DNA of 64,000 bases from Clostridioides difficile (lineage in GTDB: Bacteria > Bacillota > Clostridia > Peptostreptococcales > Peptostreptococcaceae): contig CP103804.1 of NCBI GenBank assembly GCA_024919175.1, positions 2,108,001 through 2,172,000 on the forward strand, given 5' to 3'. Shown piece after piece: positions 51,218 to 59,549 of the stretch (positions are counted from its first letter, which is position 1; each line of letters opens with the position of its first letter). A model generated the notes under the pieces. That model worked only from the letters and a program-made list of their open reading frames with translations, did no database searches and had not been told where the DNA came from. Both the position numbers and the translations under genes were made by a program.

Positions 51218-53218
51218 ATGAAAACATATCAAAATATTTTTGAACCATTAATTATAAAAAGGATGAATGTAAAAAATAGAATAGTTATGCCACCAATGGG
51301 AACCAATTTTGGTGGTGAAAGTGGAGAATTTAAAGATGAGCACATTAAATATTATGAACAAAGAGCTAAAGGTGGAACTGGACTTATAATTGTAGAAAAT
51401 GCTTGTATAGATTTTCCTTTAGGTTCTAATGGAACTACACAAATAAGAATAGACCATGACAGATACATACCTGCTTTATATAAGCTAACTGAGAATTTAC
51501 ATAAACATGGAGCATGTGCAGCTATACAAATTAATCATTCAGGTGCTTCAGCTATGCCAGATAGAATAAATGGATTAACTCCAGTATCTTCTTCGAATAT
51601 ACCTTCAAAAAATGGAGGAACAATACCTAGAGAACTAAAGAAAGAAGAAATACTAGATATCGCTAAAAAATATGGAAAGGCAGCAAAAAGAGCTCAAATA
51701 GCTGGTTTTGATGCTGTAGAGATACACGCTGGTCACTCATATCTAATAAGTCAATTTTTATCCCCAATTTACAATAAGCGTACAGATGAATTTGGTGGAA
51801 GTCTTGAAAATAGAGCGAGATTTGCAAAACTAGTAATTGATGAAGTTAGAGACGAAGTAGGAGCATTATTTCCTATATCTTTAAGGGTAAGTGCGGATGA
51901 ATTTATAGAGGGAGGAAATACTTTAGATGATACTCTAAAGCTTCTTGAATATTTAAATGAAGAAGTAGATATATATAATGTATCAGCAGCATTAAATGAT
52001 TCCATACAATTTCAAATCGATACTATGACATTAGAAGATGGGTGGCGTTCATATATGTCTAAAGCAGTTAAAAAAAGATTTGGAAAAGCAACAATAATAA
52101 CTGGAAATATAAGAAACCCAGAAATAGCATCAAAAATACTTGAAAATAATGAAGCAGATTTTATAGGTATGGGAAGAGGGCTTATAGCTGAGCCTAATTG
52201 GGTTGAAAAGGTACAAAATGGAAAAGAAGATTCAATAAGAAAGTGCATTTCCTGCAATATAGGATGTGCAGGTAATAGGATTGGAGCAAATAGACCTATA
52301 AGATGTACGGTAAATCCAGACTTAATAAATGGAGAAGATTATAAACAAAGAAAAGTAAATAAGAGAACAAATGTAGTTGTTATAGGTGGAGGAACAGCTG
52401 GTCTTGAGGCTGCAGCTACAGCGGCAGAAGTGGGATGTAATGTATTTTTATTAGAAGAAAAAGCAGATATAGGAGGGCTTGCTGAGACAATATCGACTTT
52501 TCCAGATAAAAGTAGAATAAATGACTTTTCGAGGTATTTAAAACAGAGAGTTAATAAATTAAAAAATTTAATTGTTTTTAAAAATACAAAGGCTGATATT
52601 GAATTTATAGAAAATTTAAAACCTGATATAATTATAAATGCGACAGGTTCAAAACCATTACTTCCGCCAATAACTGGTTTGTTGGACAGGGTAGACAAAG
52701 AAAATGGAAAGGTGAGTTCAATATTTAAGCTATTTAATGATATAGAATATTTTAAAACAAAAGACTTAGAAAATAAGAAAGTAGTAGTTGTGGGTGGTGG
52801 AGCTGTTGGATTAGATGTTGTAGAATTTTTCTCAGAAAATAAGGCTAGAACTTCTATAGTTGAGATGTTGCCAGTGGTAGGAAAAGATTTAGACCCTATA
52901 ACAAAGGTGACAATGATGAAGATGTTAAAAGATTACAATGTTGATGTTTATACAGATACAGCATTATTGGAAGTTGAGGATGATAATTTTAAAGTTAAGA
53001 AGGATAAAGAAGAGTTTTTGCTAAATTTTGATTATGGATTTATATGCTTAGGGATGAAATCTAATAATCCAATTTTAAATGATTTAAAGAAACACTTTGA
53101 AGCTAAAAATGTGGAAGTTCTAAATATAGGAGATAGTAAAATGGCTAGAAGAATAATAGATGGAGTTAGAGAAGGAAGAAATATAATAACAACTTTAGAA
53201 AAGTTAAATCTTTTATGA
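51218..53218 (+). CDS. Old Yellow Enzyme-type NADH:flavin oxidoreductase (enoate/dienoyl-CoA reductase-like)
   Basis: This is a 666-residue enzyme with the architecture of 2-enoate and 2,4-dienoyl-CoA reductases. An FMN TIM barrel (1-340, with RIVMPPMGTNF, INHSG and EIHAGHSYLISQFLSP) is followed by a 4Fe-4S motif (CISCNIGCAG, then CTVNP) and an FAD/NAD domain with VVVIGGGTAGLEAA and VVVVGGGAVGLDV. It would reduce an activated C=C bond. Bile acid or other enone substrates are possible but not visible. GGAGG sets ATG 51218 over the in-frame ATG 51200. The downstream hairpin is shared with the opposing gene. Confidence 0.88.
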   Translation: MKTYQNIFEPLIIKRMNVKNRIVMPPMGTNFGGESGEFKDEHIKYYEQRAKGGTGLIIVENACIDFPLGSNGTTQIRIDHDRYIPALYKLTENLHKHGACAAIQINHSGASAMPDRINGLTPVSSSNIPSKNGGTIPRELKKEEILDIAKKYGKAAKRAQIAGFDAVEIHAGHSYLISQFLSPIYNKRTDEFGGSLENRARFAKLVIDEVRDEVGALFPISLRVSADEFIEGGNTLDDTLKLLEYLNEEVDIYNVSAALNDSIQFQIDTMTLEDGWRSYMSKAVKKRFGKATIITGNIRNPEIASKILENNEADFIGMGRGLIAEPNWVEKVQNGKEDSIRKCISCNIGCAGNRIGANRPIRCTVNPDLINGEDYKQRKVNKRTNVVVIGGGTAGLEAAATAAEVGCNVFLLEEKADIGGLAETISTFPDKSRINDFSRYLKQRVNKLKNLIVFKNTKADIEFIENLKPDIIINATGSKPLLPPITGLLDRVDKENGKVSSIFKLFNDIEYFKTKDLENKKVVVVGGGAVGLDVVEFFSENKARTSIVEMLPVVGKDLDPITKVTMMKMLKDYNVDVYTDTALLEVEDDNFKVKKDKEEFLLNFDYGFICLGMKSNNPILNDLKKHFEAKNVEVLNIGDSKMARRIIDGVREGRNIITTLEKLNLL

Positions 53219-53232
53219 TAATAAATAATGTA

Positions 53233-53269
53233 GATTTAAGGGAACTCCTAAAAAGAGTTCCCTTAAATC
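53233..53269. terminator. Bidirectional hairpin between convergent genes
   Basis: A perfect 15-bp stem, GATTTAAGGGAACTC with GAGTTCCCTTAAATC, and a 7-nt loop, between the reductase gene and the opposing acetyltransferase gene. The T tracts are short on both strands. Confidence 0.7.
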
Positions 53270-53298
53270 TCATTTTAAGATAAATTAGCCATAAAATA

Positions 53299-53931
53299 TT
53301 AAACTAATTTATCAATATCTCCTGCTTGAATGTGTTGAATATTTAATTGGATTTTTTCATATGACCAATCCCACCACTTAATTTTTAATAATTTTGAAAT
53401 TATATCATCATTAAATCTTTTCTTTATAATTTTTGCAGGTATTCCTCCTACAATAGAATATGGTGGGACATCATTAGTAACTACAGCTCTTGTTCCAATA
53501 ATTGCGCCATCACCAATTTTTACACCTGACATAATTATAGCATCGTAACCTATCCATACATCATTTCCAATTACAATATCACCCTTATTGTCCCAAGCAT
53601 CTGTTATATGATTTATGTCTAAACCCCATTCTTCATAAAAGATTGGAAATGTATAAGTAGAGTGTGATTTCATTGTGTGGTTTCCACTAGTCATTAAAAA
53701 CTTTGCTTTACATGCAATTGAACAAAATTTTCCGATTATTAATTTGTCCTTGTTTATAGGATACTGATATAGTACGTTATTTTTTTCAAAATCTCTTGGG
53801 TCATTATAAAAGTCGTTATATATTGTATATTCTCCAACCTTTATATTGTCTCTTGTAATCACATTTTTAAGATATATAGTTTGATAATCATTACTTCTTG
53901 GATATATTTTATCTAAATTTGGAATAGTCAT
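53299..53931 (-). CDS. Vat/CatB-type xenobiotic acetyltransferase
   Basis: This 210-residue left-handed beta-helix acetyltransferase resembles streptogramin A (Vat) and CatB chloramphenicol acetyltransferases. Visible features are the hexapeptide-repeat region (KLIIGKFCSIACKAKFLMT, IVIGNDVWIGYDAIIMSGVKIGDGAIIG), the catalytic His in SGNHTMKSH near 84 and SIVGGIPAKIIKKRF. It may inactivate streptogramin A or another hydroxylated drug; the real substrate cannot be read off. AGGAGAG precedes the ATG. A 166-nt leader with a short upstream ORF suggests inducible expression. Confidence 0.87.
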   Translation of the reverse strand: MTIPNLDKIYPRSNDYQTIYLKNVITRDNIKVGEYTIYNDFYNDPRDFEKNNVLYQYPINKDKLIIGKFCSIACKAKFLMTSGNHTMKSHSTYTFPIFYEEWGLDINHITDAWDNKGDIVIGNDVWIGYDAIIMSGVKIGDGAIIGTRAVVTNDVPPYSIVGGIPAKIIKKRFNDDIISKLLKIKWWDWSYEKIQLNIQHIQAGDIDKLV

Positions 53932-53968
53932 GTTTAAATCTCTCCTTTATATTTTGTTATTTTTCTGA

Positions 53969-53998
53969 CTATCCCATTACTACAATGCATCTCTTCAC
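53969..53998 (-). promoter_or_regulatory. Leader peptide ORF before the Vat-like gene
   Basis: On the minus strand, AAGGAG (54006-54011) is followed after 7 nt by GTG and the nine-residue frame MKRCIVVMG, ending 37 nt before the acetyltransferase start. Short ribosome-stalling leaders of this kind control many antibiotic resistance genes. I see no strong attenuator stem, only a weak CATT/AATG hairpin. Confidence 0.55.
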
Positions 53999-54103
53999 AA
54001 AACCACTCCTTATATATTACTTATTTATTTATAGTTTATTATTTTATTTCCAATAAAATATTTTTAACTAAGTTGTATTTTATGACAATTGTCTATTTAT
54101 TTG

Positions 54104-54131
54104 ATTATATCAAAGTGATAAAAAATTACAA
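54104..54131 (-). promoter_or_regulatory. Promoter of the Vat-like gene
   Basis: On the minus strand TTGTAA and TATAAT are separated by 16 bp. The predicted start point near 54097 gives a leader of about 166 nt. Confidence 0.6.
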
Positions 54132-54217
54132 GCATTTAAGATATACTAAATATAAATCATTTTTTATTAAGATAAACAACGCTAACATTGCATTTAACTT
54201 TAATTTTCAATAGCGAT

Positions 54218-54247
54218 TTGACTAGAATATATTGGGTATGATAGAAT
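54218..54247 (+). promoter_or_regulatory. Promoter of the Eis-like gene
   Basis: TTGACT and TAGAAT are separated by 18 bp. The leader that follows is rich in AT palindromes (TATAAATATTTATA type). Confidence 0.55.
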
Positions 54248-54347
54248 TATGCTTATATAAATATTTATATAGTATTTATGTAAATTTATTATCTATATTA
54301 TATAAATAGATAGTATTTATATGTATTTATTTTTAGGAGGTTTTATT

Positions 54348-55559
54348 ATGAGTCGACTAGAGAGACTCGAAATGAAGAAAGTAGAAACTAAGCATTTACA
54401 ACAATTCAATCAATTATTACGTTATGTATTTCAAGTGACAAACCATGATTTACAACAAGTAGGTTGGGAGGAAAGAGAAATAACTCTTGCTAAACTACCT
54501 GTATTAAGACAAGCAGATGTATTTGGATGGTTTGATGAGGATAAATTAGTATCTCAAATAGCTGTTTATCCATTTAAAATTAATATATTTGGTCAAGAGT
54601 ATGATATGGGTGGACTTACTGGTGTTGGAACATATCCAGAATATTCTAATTTAGGTCTTATGGATAAATTGATGAGACAAGCATTAACAGATATGAGAGA
54701 AAGAAAACAATCTATATCTTATTTATTTCCATACTCAATTCCATATTATCGTCGTAAGGGATGGGAAATAATATCAGATAAGATATCTTTTGAAATTAAA
54801 GATACTCAGTTACCAAAACCTAAAGAGGTATCAGGAGAAGTTGAGCGTGTAAGTATAGAACATGAAGATGTCAGAAATGTTTATGAACGCTTTTCTAAAA
54901 AGAGCCATGCGTCTATGATTAGAAGTGAGTTGGCATGGGAAGAATACTGGCGTTGGGATTTAGATGACTTAACATGTGCAATTTATTATGATAAAAACCA
55001 TGAAGCACAAGGTTATGTATTATATTGGATTTCTGATGAAATATTCTATATTAAAGAAATGGTATTTGTAGAAGAAGAGGCACGTACAGGATTATGGAAT
55101 TTTATAAGTGCTCACTTTTCAATGATAAATAAAGTGGTTGGGAATACATATACAGATGAACCATTGGCATTTTTACTTGAAGATGGAGATATAGAAGAAA
55201 ATATAAAACCATATTTTATGGGTAGAATTGTTGATATAGAACAATTTATAAATCAATATCCATTTAAAGAACAGGAAAATGAAGTGAAGTTAGTCTTTCA
55301 ATTAAAAGACCCTTTATTAGATTGGAATACAGGAGTGTTTACACTAACTGTTTCTAAAGAGGGTAAAGGTATGTTAATTACTGGTGGTGATAAGTATGAC
55401 TTGAAGCTTGACATACAAACGCTTACAACTATGTTACTTAGCTACAAAAGACCAACTTATCTTCATAGAATAAAAAGAATTATTTGTGATAAAGAAGTAG
55501 TAGATTTATTAGAAAATCTTATTGAACGTGAAAATCCATATTTCTCAGATTATTTCTAA
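54348..55559 (+). CDS. Eis-like GNAT acetyltransferase
   Basis: This 403-residue protein has the Eis layout: an N-terminal GNAT domain with the acetyl-CoA site GLTGVGTYPEYSNLGLMDKLMRQAL-like segment near 85-110, a second GNAT-like region and a C-terminal sterol-carrier-like domain. The C-terminus ends in Phe (FSDYF); in Eis the C-terminal carboxylate takes part in catalysis. Eis proteins acetylate amines, including aminoglycosides and peptides. The substrate here is unknown. AGGAGG selects ATG 54348 over 54321. Confidence 0.85.
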   Translation: MSRLERLEMKKVETKHLQQFNQLLRYVFQVTNHDLQQVGWEEREITLAKLPVLRQADVFGWFDEDKLVSQIAVYPFKINIFGQEYDMGGLTGVGTYPEYSNLGLMDKLMRQALTDMRERKQSISYLFPYSIPYYRRKGWEIISDKISFEIKDTQLPKPKEVSGEVERVSIEHEDVRNVYERFSKKSHASMIRSELAWEEYWRWDLDDLTCAIYYDKNHEAQGYVLYWISDEIFYIKEMVFVEEEARTGLWNFISAHFSMINKVVGNTYTDEPLAFLLEDGDIEENIKPYFMGRIVDIEQFINQYPFKEQENEVKLVFQLKDPLLDWNTGVFTLTVSKEGKGMLITGGDKYDLKLDIQTLTTMLLSYKRPTYLHRIKRIICDKEVVDLLENLIERENPYFSDYF

Positions 55560-55588
55560 TAAACTTTAATAAATTTTAAAATGTATCT

Positions 55589-55629
55589 GGGATTGTACAA
55601 AGTATTTACTTTGAAACAATCCCTTTTTA
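55589..55629 (+). terminator. Terminator after the Eis-like gene
   Basis: GGGATTGT pairs with ACAATCCC with an inner AAAGT/ACTTT stem, then T5. It sits between convergent genes and may also serve the LysR gene. Confidence 0.75.
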
Positions 55630-55637
55630 ACGTGTTT

Positions 55638-56546
55638 TTATTCAGTTTTATCAATTAGATTGTTGCTTTTACTATAATTAATAACAAAATTTTTAAAACT
55701 ATTAACAGCAGGAGTTAAATATTTATTTTTCATTGTAGCTAAATATATGTACCTTTCATGTATAGGATTTGTTATTGATAATACCTTTACATTAAAATAT
55801 TTAAGAGCAAAAATATTTGGAACAACTGCTATACCATAGTTAATAGAAACTAAACCTGCAACAGCTGTATCTTCTTCTGTTTCACATACAATTTGTGGTT
55901 TTACATTGACTTTTTCAAAGAGATTATCAATAATTGGTCTGACACCACTATCTTCACTAAAGAATATAAAAGGATAATCTTTTGTATCTTTTAAATCTAT
56001 ATTTTCATTTGAGGCTAAAGGATGGCTATATGGTACTATTACAACCAATTCTTCCTGAAGTATAGCTGTGAAATCTATGTTGGGTTCATTTGGAACAAAA
56101 GAGCAAAATGCTAAATCAAACTTTTCATCTTTTAAACCCTGCACAATCTTTTTAGTGGTACCTTGCCCAAATGAAAATGAAATATTTTTATTTGATTCTT
56201 TTTCTAAAAATTTACCAAGTATATCTGGAATGAAGTAAGCTCCCAATGTATAAATAAATCCTAAGTCTATAATACCTTTTGATATACTGGTATATTCTCT
56301 AAGCTTTTTTTCTCCCCTTTCTAATTCACCTAATGCTTTATCAACATAAGTTAAAAAAAACTTACCATATTTAGTTAAACGAACATTTCTACCTTGTTTT
56401 TCAAATAAAAATGTTCCTAGTTCTTTTTCAAGAGCAGATATAGCATGACTTAAGCTTGGTTGAGTTATAGACAATTGAGTAGCTGCTTTTGTATAATGCT
56501 CAACTTTGGCTAAAACTCTAAAGTAATGCAAATGATTTAGGTTCAT
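55638..56546 (-). CDS. LysR-family transcriptional regulator
   Basis: This 302-residue LysR protein has an N-terminal winged helix (MNLNHLHYFRVLAKVEHYTKA, ATQLSITQPSLSHAISALEKELG) and a periplasmic-binding-like effector domain (about 90-290). It is transcribed divergently from aroD across a 356-bp gap, so aroD (and itself) are natural targets. On its strand TGG-TATAAT lies in the upstream gap. The effector is unknown; a shikimate or quinate pathway compound is a guess. Confidence 0.9.
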   Translation of the reverse strand: MNLNHLHYFRVLAKVEHYTKAATQLSITQPSLSHAISALEKELGTFLFEKQGRNVRLTKYGKFFLTYVDKALGELERGEKKLREYTSISKGIIDLGFIYTLGAYFIPDILGKFLEKESNKNISFSFGQGTTKKIVQGLKDEKFDLAFCSFVPNEPNIDFTAILQEELVVIVPYSHPLASNENIDLKDTKDYPFIFFSEDSGVRPIIDNLFEKVNVKPQIVCETEEDTAVAGLVSINYGIAVVPNIFALKYFNVKVLSITNPIHERYIYLATMKNKYLTPAVNSFKNFVINYSKSNNLIDKTE

Positions 56547-56902
56547 TGATATTCAATCCCTTCATAAGTAATGAAATTCGAGTAATTTCTACATAATTAT
56601 ACCATAATTTATAGATTAATTCTATTAATGTTAAGAATAATATGCATTCTATTAATAATACTTAAATAATTATGATTAAATTACAGGAAAGAGCATAAAA
56701 AAGTTAAATGTAAGTATATTTAACTTTTTTGAGTATTCCTATTATTGTTTATCTACTATAAGAATTGTTGTTTTAAGAAGTTAAAATAAATATCATTATA
56801 GAATTAGTATTGTTATGACTTATAGTATTTTTACGATATAATAATATTGTAAAGCAAATAATATGAAATATGACAAAACTTCTATATGTGTGGAGGAGAA
56901 AT
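56547..56902. other. Divergent regulatory region between lysR and aroD
   Basis: It contains the lysR -10 (minus strand, extended TGG-TATAAT), an 11-bp direct repeat ATTCTATTAAT at 56619-56629 and 56646-56656, and a complete hairpin with T tract (56697-56730). It also has an aroD -10 (TATAAT, 56837-56842). The hairpin is not at the end of any gene I can see. Confidence 0.5.
56697..56730. terminator. Orphan bidirectional terminator in the lysR-aroD gap
   Basis: AAAAAAGTTAAAT pairs perfectly with ATTTAACTTTTTT across an 8-nt loop. It has A and T tracts on both sides, so it can work on either strand. Confidence 0.7.
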
Positions 56903-57670
56903 ATGAAAAATATAGTACAAATAAAAAATATTAGCATAGGAGAAGGTATACCCAAGATTTGTATACCAATAGTTGGAAAAACTAAAGAAGAAATTGTTGA
57001 AGCAGTTAATGACTTAAAGGGACTTTGTTTGGATATTGTAGAATGGCGTGTTGATTTCTTTGAGAATGTAGAAAATATTCAACAAGTTAAAGAGGTTCTC
57101 AATGAACTAAGAAAATATATACCAGATACACCTCTATTATTTACATTTAGAAGTATAAAAGAAGGTGGACAAAAATTAATATCAAAAGATTATTATACTA
57201 TTTTAAATAAGGAAATTTCTAATACAGGATTAATAGACTTAATAGATGTAGAGCTATTTATGGGAGATGAAATTGTAAATGAAATAGTCGAGTTTGCTCA
57301 TGGAAAAGAAGTGAAAGTAGTTATGTCAAATCATGATTTTAATAAAACTCCCCAAAAAGAAGAGATTATATCTCGTTTATGCACAATGCAAAAATTAGGT
57401 GCAGACTTACCTAAAATAGCTGTTATGCCACAAAATGAAAGAGATGTTCTAGTGTTGCTTACAGCTACAAATGAAATGGTTCAAGTTTATGCAGATAGAC
57501 CAATAATAACTATGTCTATGGCAGGAATGGGAGTTATAAGTCGCTTGTGTGGAGAAATATTTGGCTCTTCATTGACTTTTGGAGCAGCTAAAAAGGTTTC
57601 TGCACCAGGGCAAATATCAGTTGAAGAACTAAATTCAATACTAAACGTATTACATAAAAGTATTAATTAA
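56903..57670 (+). CDS. aroD: Type I 3-dehydroquinate dehydratase
   Basis: This 255-residue TIM-barrel enzyme converts 3-dehydroquinate to 3-dehydroshikimate through a Schiff base. Features are PKICIPIVGKTKEEIVE, LDIVEWRVDFF, the catalytic His in VMSNHDFNKTP (near 144) and the Schiff-base Lys in ADLPKIAVMP (near 171). The end FGAAKKVSAPGQISVEEL is also conserved. GGAGGAG selects ATG 56903 over an upstream in-frame ATG at 56870. It stands apart from other aro genes, next to a LysR regulator. Confidence 0.94.
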   Translation: MKNIVQIKNISIGEGIPKICIPIVGKTKEEIVEAVNDLKGLCLDIVEWRVDFFENVENIQQVKEVLNELRKYIPDTPLLFTFRSIKEGGQKLISKDYYTILNKEISNTGLIDLIDVELFMGDEIVNEIVEFAHGKEVKVVMSNHDFNKTPQKEEIISRLCTMQKLGADLPKIAVMPQNERDVLVLLTATNEMVQVYADRPIITMSMAGMGVISRLCGEIFGSSLTFGAAKKVSAPGQISVEELNSILNVLHKSIN

Positions 57671-57713
57671 TTTAAAAGTATTGAGTATATATGATAAAAG
57701 TTGATGTTGTACT

Positions 57714-57947
57714 ATGAAATATGACTTTGTAGATTTAGTAGATAATATTCTAAAAGAATTAAAAAATCCTAGGTGTGGCAATATAATAAGAGCTAAAGGC
57801 TTTATAAATTCATTTGATGGATATTTAGAGTTTAGTTATTCCTCTGGTAAAACTAATATTTTTAAATATAGTGGAGCTAAGGATGGAAAAGTAACTATAA
57901 TAGGCTTAAATTTAGATAATAAAGTTTTAAAAGAATTATTTAATTAA
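57714..57947 (+). CDS. Orphan CobW C-terminal-like domain protein
   Basis: This 77-residue protein matches the end of CobW/COG0523 GTPases: IIRAKGFINSFDGYLEFSYS and a terminal VTIIGLNLDNKVLKELF. The GTPase part is missing; the upstream sequence is aroD. It lies 43 nt after aroD with only a weak ribosome site. It may be a remnant of a metallochaperone gene or a small stand-alone domain. Confidence 0.6.
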   Translation: MKYDFVDLVDNILKELKNPRCGNIIRAKGFINSFDGYLEFSYSSGKTNIFKYSGAKDGKVTIIGLNLDNKVLKELFN

Positions 57948-58150
57948 ATAACAAAAATATATAATTCTAATTTTGATTATTAAAAGATTTGTATAGTAGT
58001 CTTTACTAATATAACTAATATGTGAAATTATGGAAAAATAATAATTTTATAAAAATAGATGATAAATATAAATTAAATTATATATGTATATATTGTAGTC
58101 TAATAGTGATATAATAATATAAAAAATTTTTATAGAGAGTGAGATTACAT

Positions 58151-58717
58151 ATGCGAAAACTTGAAGAGATATTAGAGTATAACAAATCATTTGTAAAAAA
58201 TAAAGAATATGAACAGTATGCAACATCAAAACATCCAAATAAAAAAATAGTAGTCCTATCTTGTATGGATACAAGATTGACAGAACTTTTACCTAAAGCC
58301 ATGAATCTTAAAAATGGAGATGTCAAACTAATAAAAAATGCAGGTGCGACTATAATGCATCCGTTTGGAAGTATTATGAGAAGTATTTTAGTTGCAATTT
58401 ATGAATTTGATGTGGATGAAGTTATGGTTGTAGGACACCATGGATGTGGTATGTGCAATGTAGATACAGATAAATTACTAAATAAAATATTAGATAGAGG
58501 AATATCAAATGATGTAATACTTACACTTCGTAGTGCAGGAATTGATACAAAACAATGGCTACATGGATTTGATTCAGCAGAAGATTCTGTAAAAGATAGT
58601 ATTAATTTAATAAAAAGTCATCCTCTAATTCCAGAAGGAATTATTGTGCATGGTTTGATTATATCACCAGAAACTGGAAGATTAGATGTTGTTGTAAATG
58701 GATATGAGGATAAATAA
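58151..58717 (+). CDS. Beta-class carbonic anhydrase
   Basis: This 188-residue zinc enzyme interconverts CO2 and bicarbonate. The zinc and catalytic residues are in VLSCMDTRLTELLP (Cys, Asp, Arg) and VVGHHGCGMCN (His, Cys). The length and the single-domain form fit small beta/clade D-type enzymes of Firmicutes. A GTG at 58139 is in frame; I prefer ATG 58151. A TATAAT lies at 58110-58115. The 203-nt upstream gap shows no other gene. Confidence 0.92.
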   Translation: MRKLEEILEYNKSFVKNKEYEQYATSKHPNKKIVVLSCMDTRLTELLPKAMNLKNGDVKLIKNAGATIMHPFGSIMRSILVAIYEFDVDEVMVVGHHGCGMCNVDTDKLLNKILDRGISNDVILTLRSAGIDTKQWLHGFDSAEDSVKDSINLIKSHPLIPEGIIVHGLIISPETGRLDVVVNGYEDK

Positions 58718-58759
58718 TATATTGTTATAATATATAAGTAATATATTATTAAATAATAG

Positions 58760-58793
58760 GTTGTTTCAAAATTTATTTTGAGACAACTTTTTT
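58760..58793 (+). terminator. Terminator after the carbonic anhydrase gene
   Basis: GTTGTTTCAAAAT pairs with ATTTTGAGACAAC (one G-U) with a short TT loop, then T6. Confidence 0.85.
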
Positions 58794-58846
58794 ATTTGAT
58801 AAATTTATGAAAAGGTTTATCTTAAGGTTTTAATAAAAAATATAAG

Positions 58847-58994
58847 TAGTTGGCTAATTAAAAAACTTACTATTAGCTATTAAAATCATAACTAATCAAT
58901 AGAAAAATATTTAATAAATGAAATTTATATGAATTTTTTATAAATATATTGAAAAAAGATATCTATTATAGTAAAATAATCATTAGCCGACTAA
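58847..58994 (+). promoter_or_regulatory. MarR-ABC operon promoter with candidate MarR operators
   Basis: TTGAAA (58949-58954) and TAAAAT (58972-58977) have a 17-bp spacer. TTAG-CCGA-CTAA (58983-58994) lies over the expected start point, and a related TAG-TTGG-CTA (58847-58856) lies upstream. These fit MarR operators, so the repressor encoded next probably controls its own operon. Confidence 0.55.
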
Positions 58995-59020
58995 GTAATA
59001 TAAAAATAAGGAGGGTAAGT

Positions 59021-59482
59021 ATGAATAGCAATTCTGAAGAAAAATTAAATGATGTTTTCTTGCAATTGATGCGAATATATTTTATAAGAACTCATTTTTA
59101 TTTTGATAAATTAGGCTTGTATCAAGGTCAGCCACAAATACTTTTTTCTCTTAGGATGGAAAATGGTCAAAGTCAAAAAGAATTAGCAGATAAAAGAAAA
59201 GTAAAAGCATCTACAACGACAGTTATGATAAAAAGAATGGAAAAAACTGGGCTCGTAGAAAGAAAACAAGATGAAAAGGACCAAAGAATTTCTAGAATTT
59301 TTTTAACAGATAAAGGCCTAGAAGTATGTAAGAAAGTTGAGGAGTTTAACCTAGAGTTAGAAAGAGAAATCTTTTTAGGATTTAGTGAAGAGGAAAAAAT
59401 AGTACTTAGAAGACTTCTAATGCAAGTTAGAGACAATTTAAAAGCAGGATGTCATAAACATGAGCATGAAAAATATTTCTAA
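59021..59482 (+). CDS. MarR-family transcriptional regulator
   Basis: This 153-residue winged-helix protein has GQSQKELADKRKVKASTTTVMIKRMEKTGLVERKQDEKDQRISRIFLTDKG, the full MarR DNA-binding region and wing, at about 48-98. The C-terminal helices are for dimerisation; a His-rich end (CHKHEHEKYF) is notable and could bind metal. AAGGAGGG selects ATG 59021, although the frame is open upstream. It precedes two ABC exporter genes, which it probably represses until a drug binds. Confidence 0.92.
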   Translation: MNSNSEEKLNDVFLQLMRIYFIRTHFYFDKLGLYQGQPQILFSLRMENGQSQKELADKRKVKASTTTVMIKRMEKTGLVERKQDEKDQRISRIFLTDKGLEVCKKVEEFNLELEREIFLGFSEEEKIVLRRLLMQVRDNLKAGCHKHEHEKYF

Positions 59483-59549
59483 AATTTAAAACAATGTTTT
59501 TCAATTAAATGCTATCAGACTAATTAATATTACAGAAGGGAAGAAGTGT

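Noticed and set aside
54240..54330. AT-rich palindromes before the Eis-like gene as a replication or recombination site
   Set aside because: They are short, low-complexity TA-rich words expected by chance at this base composition.
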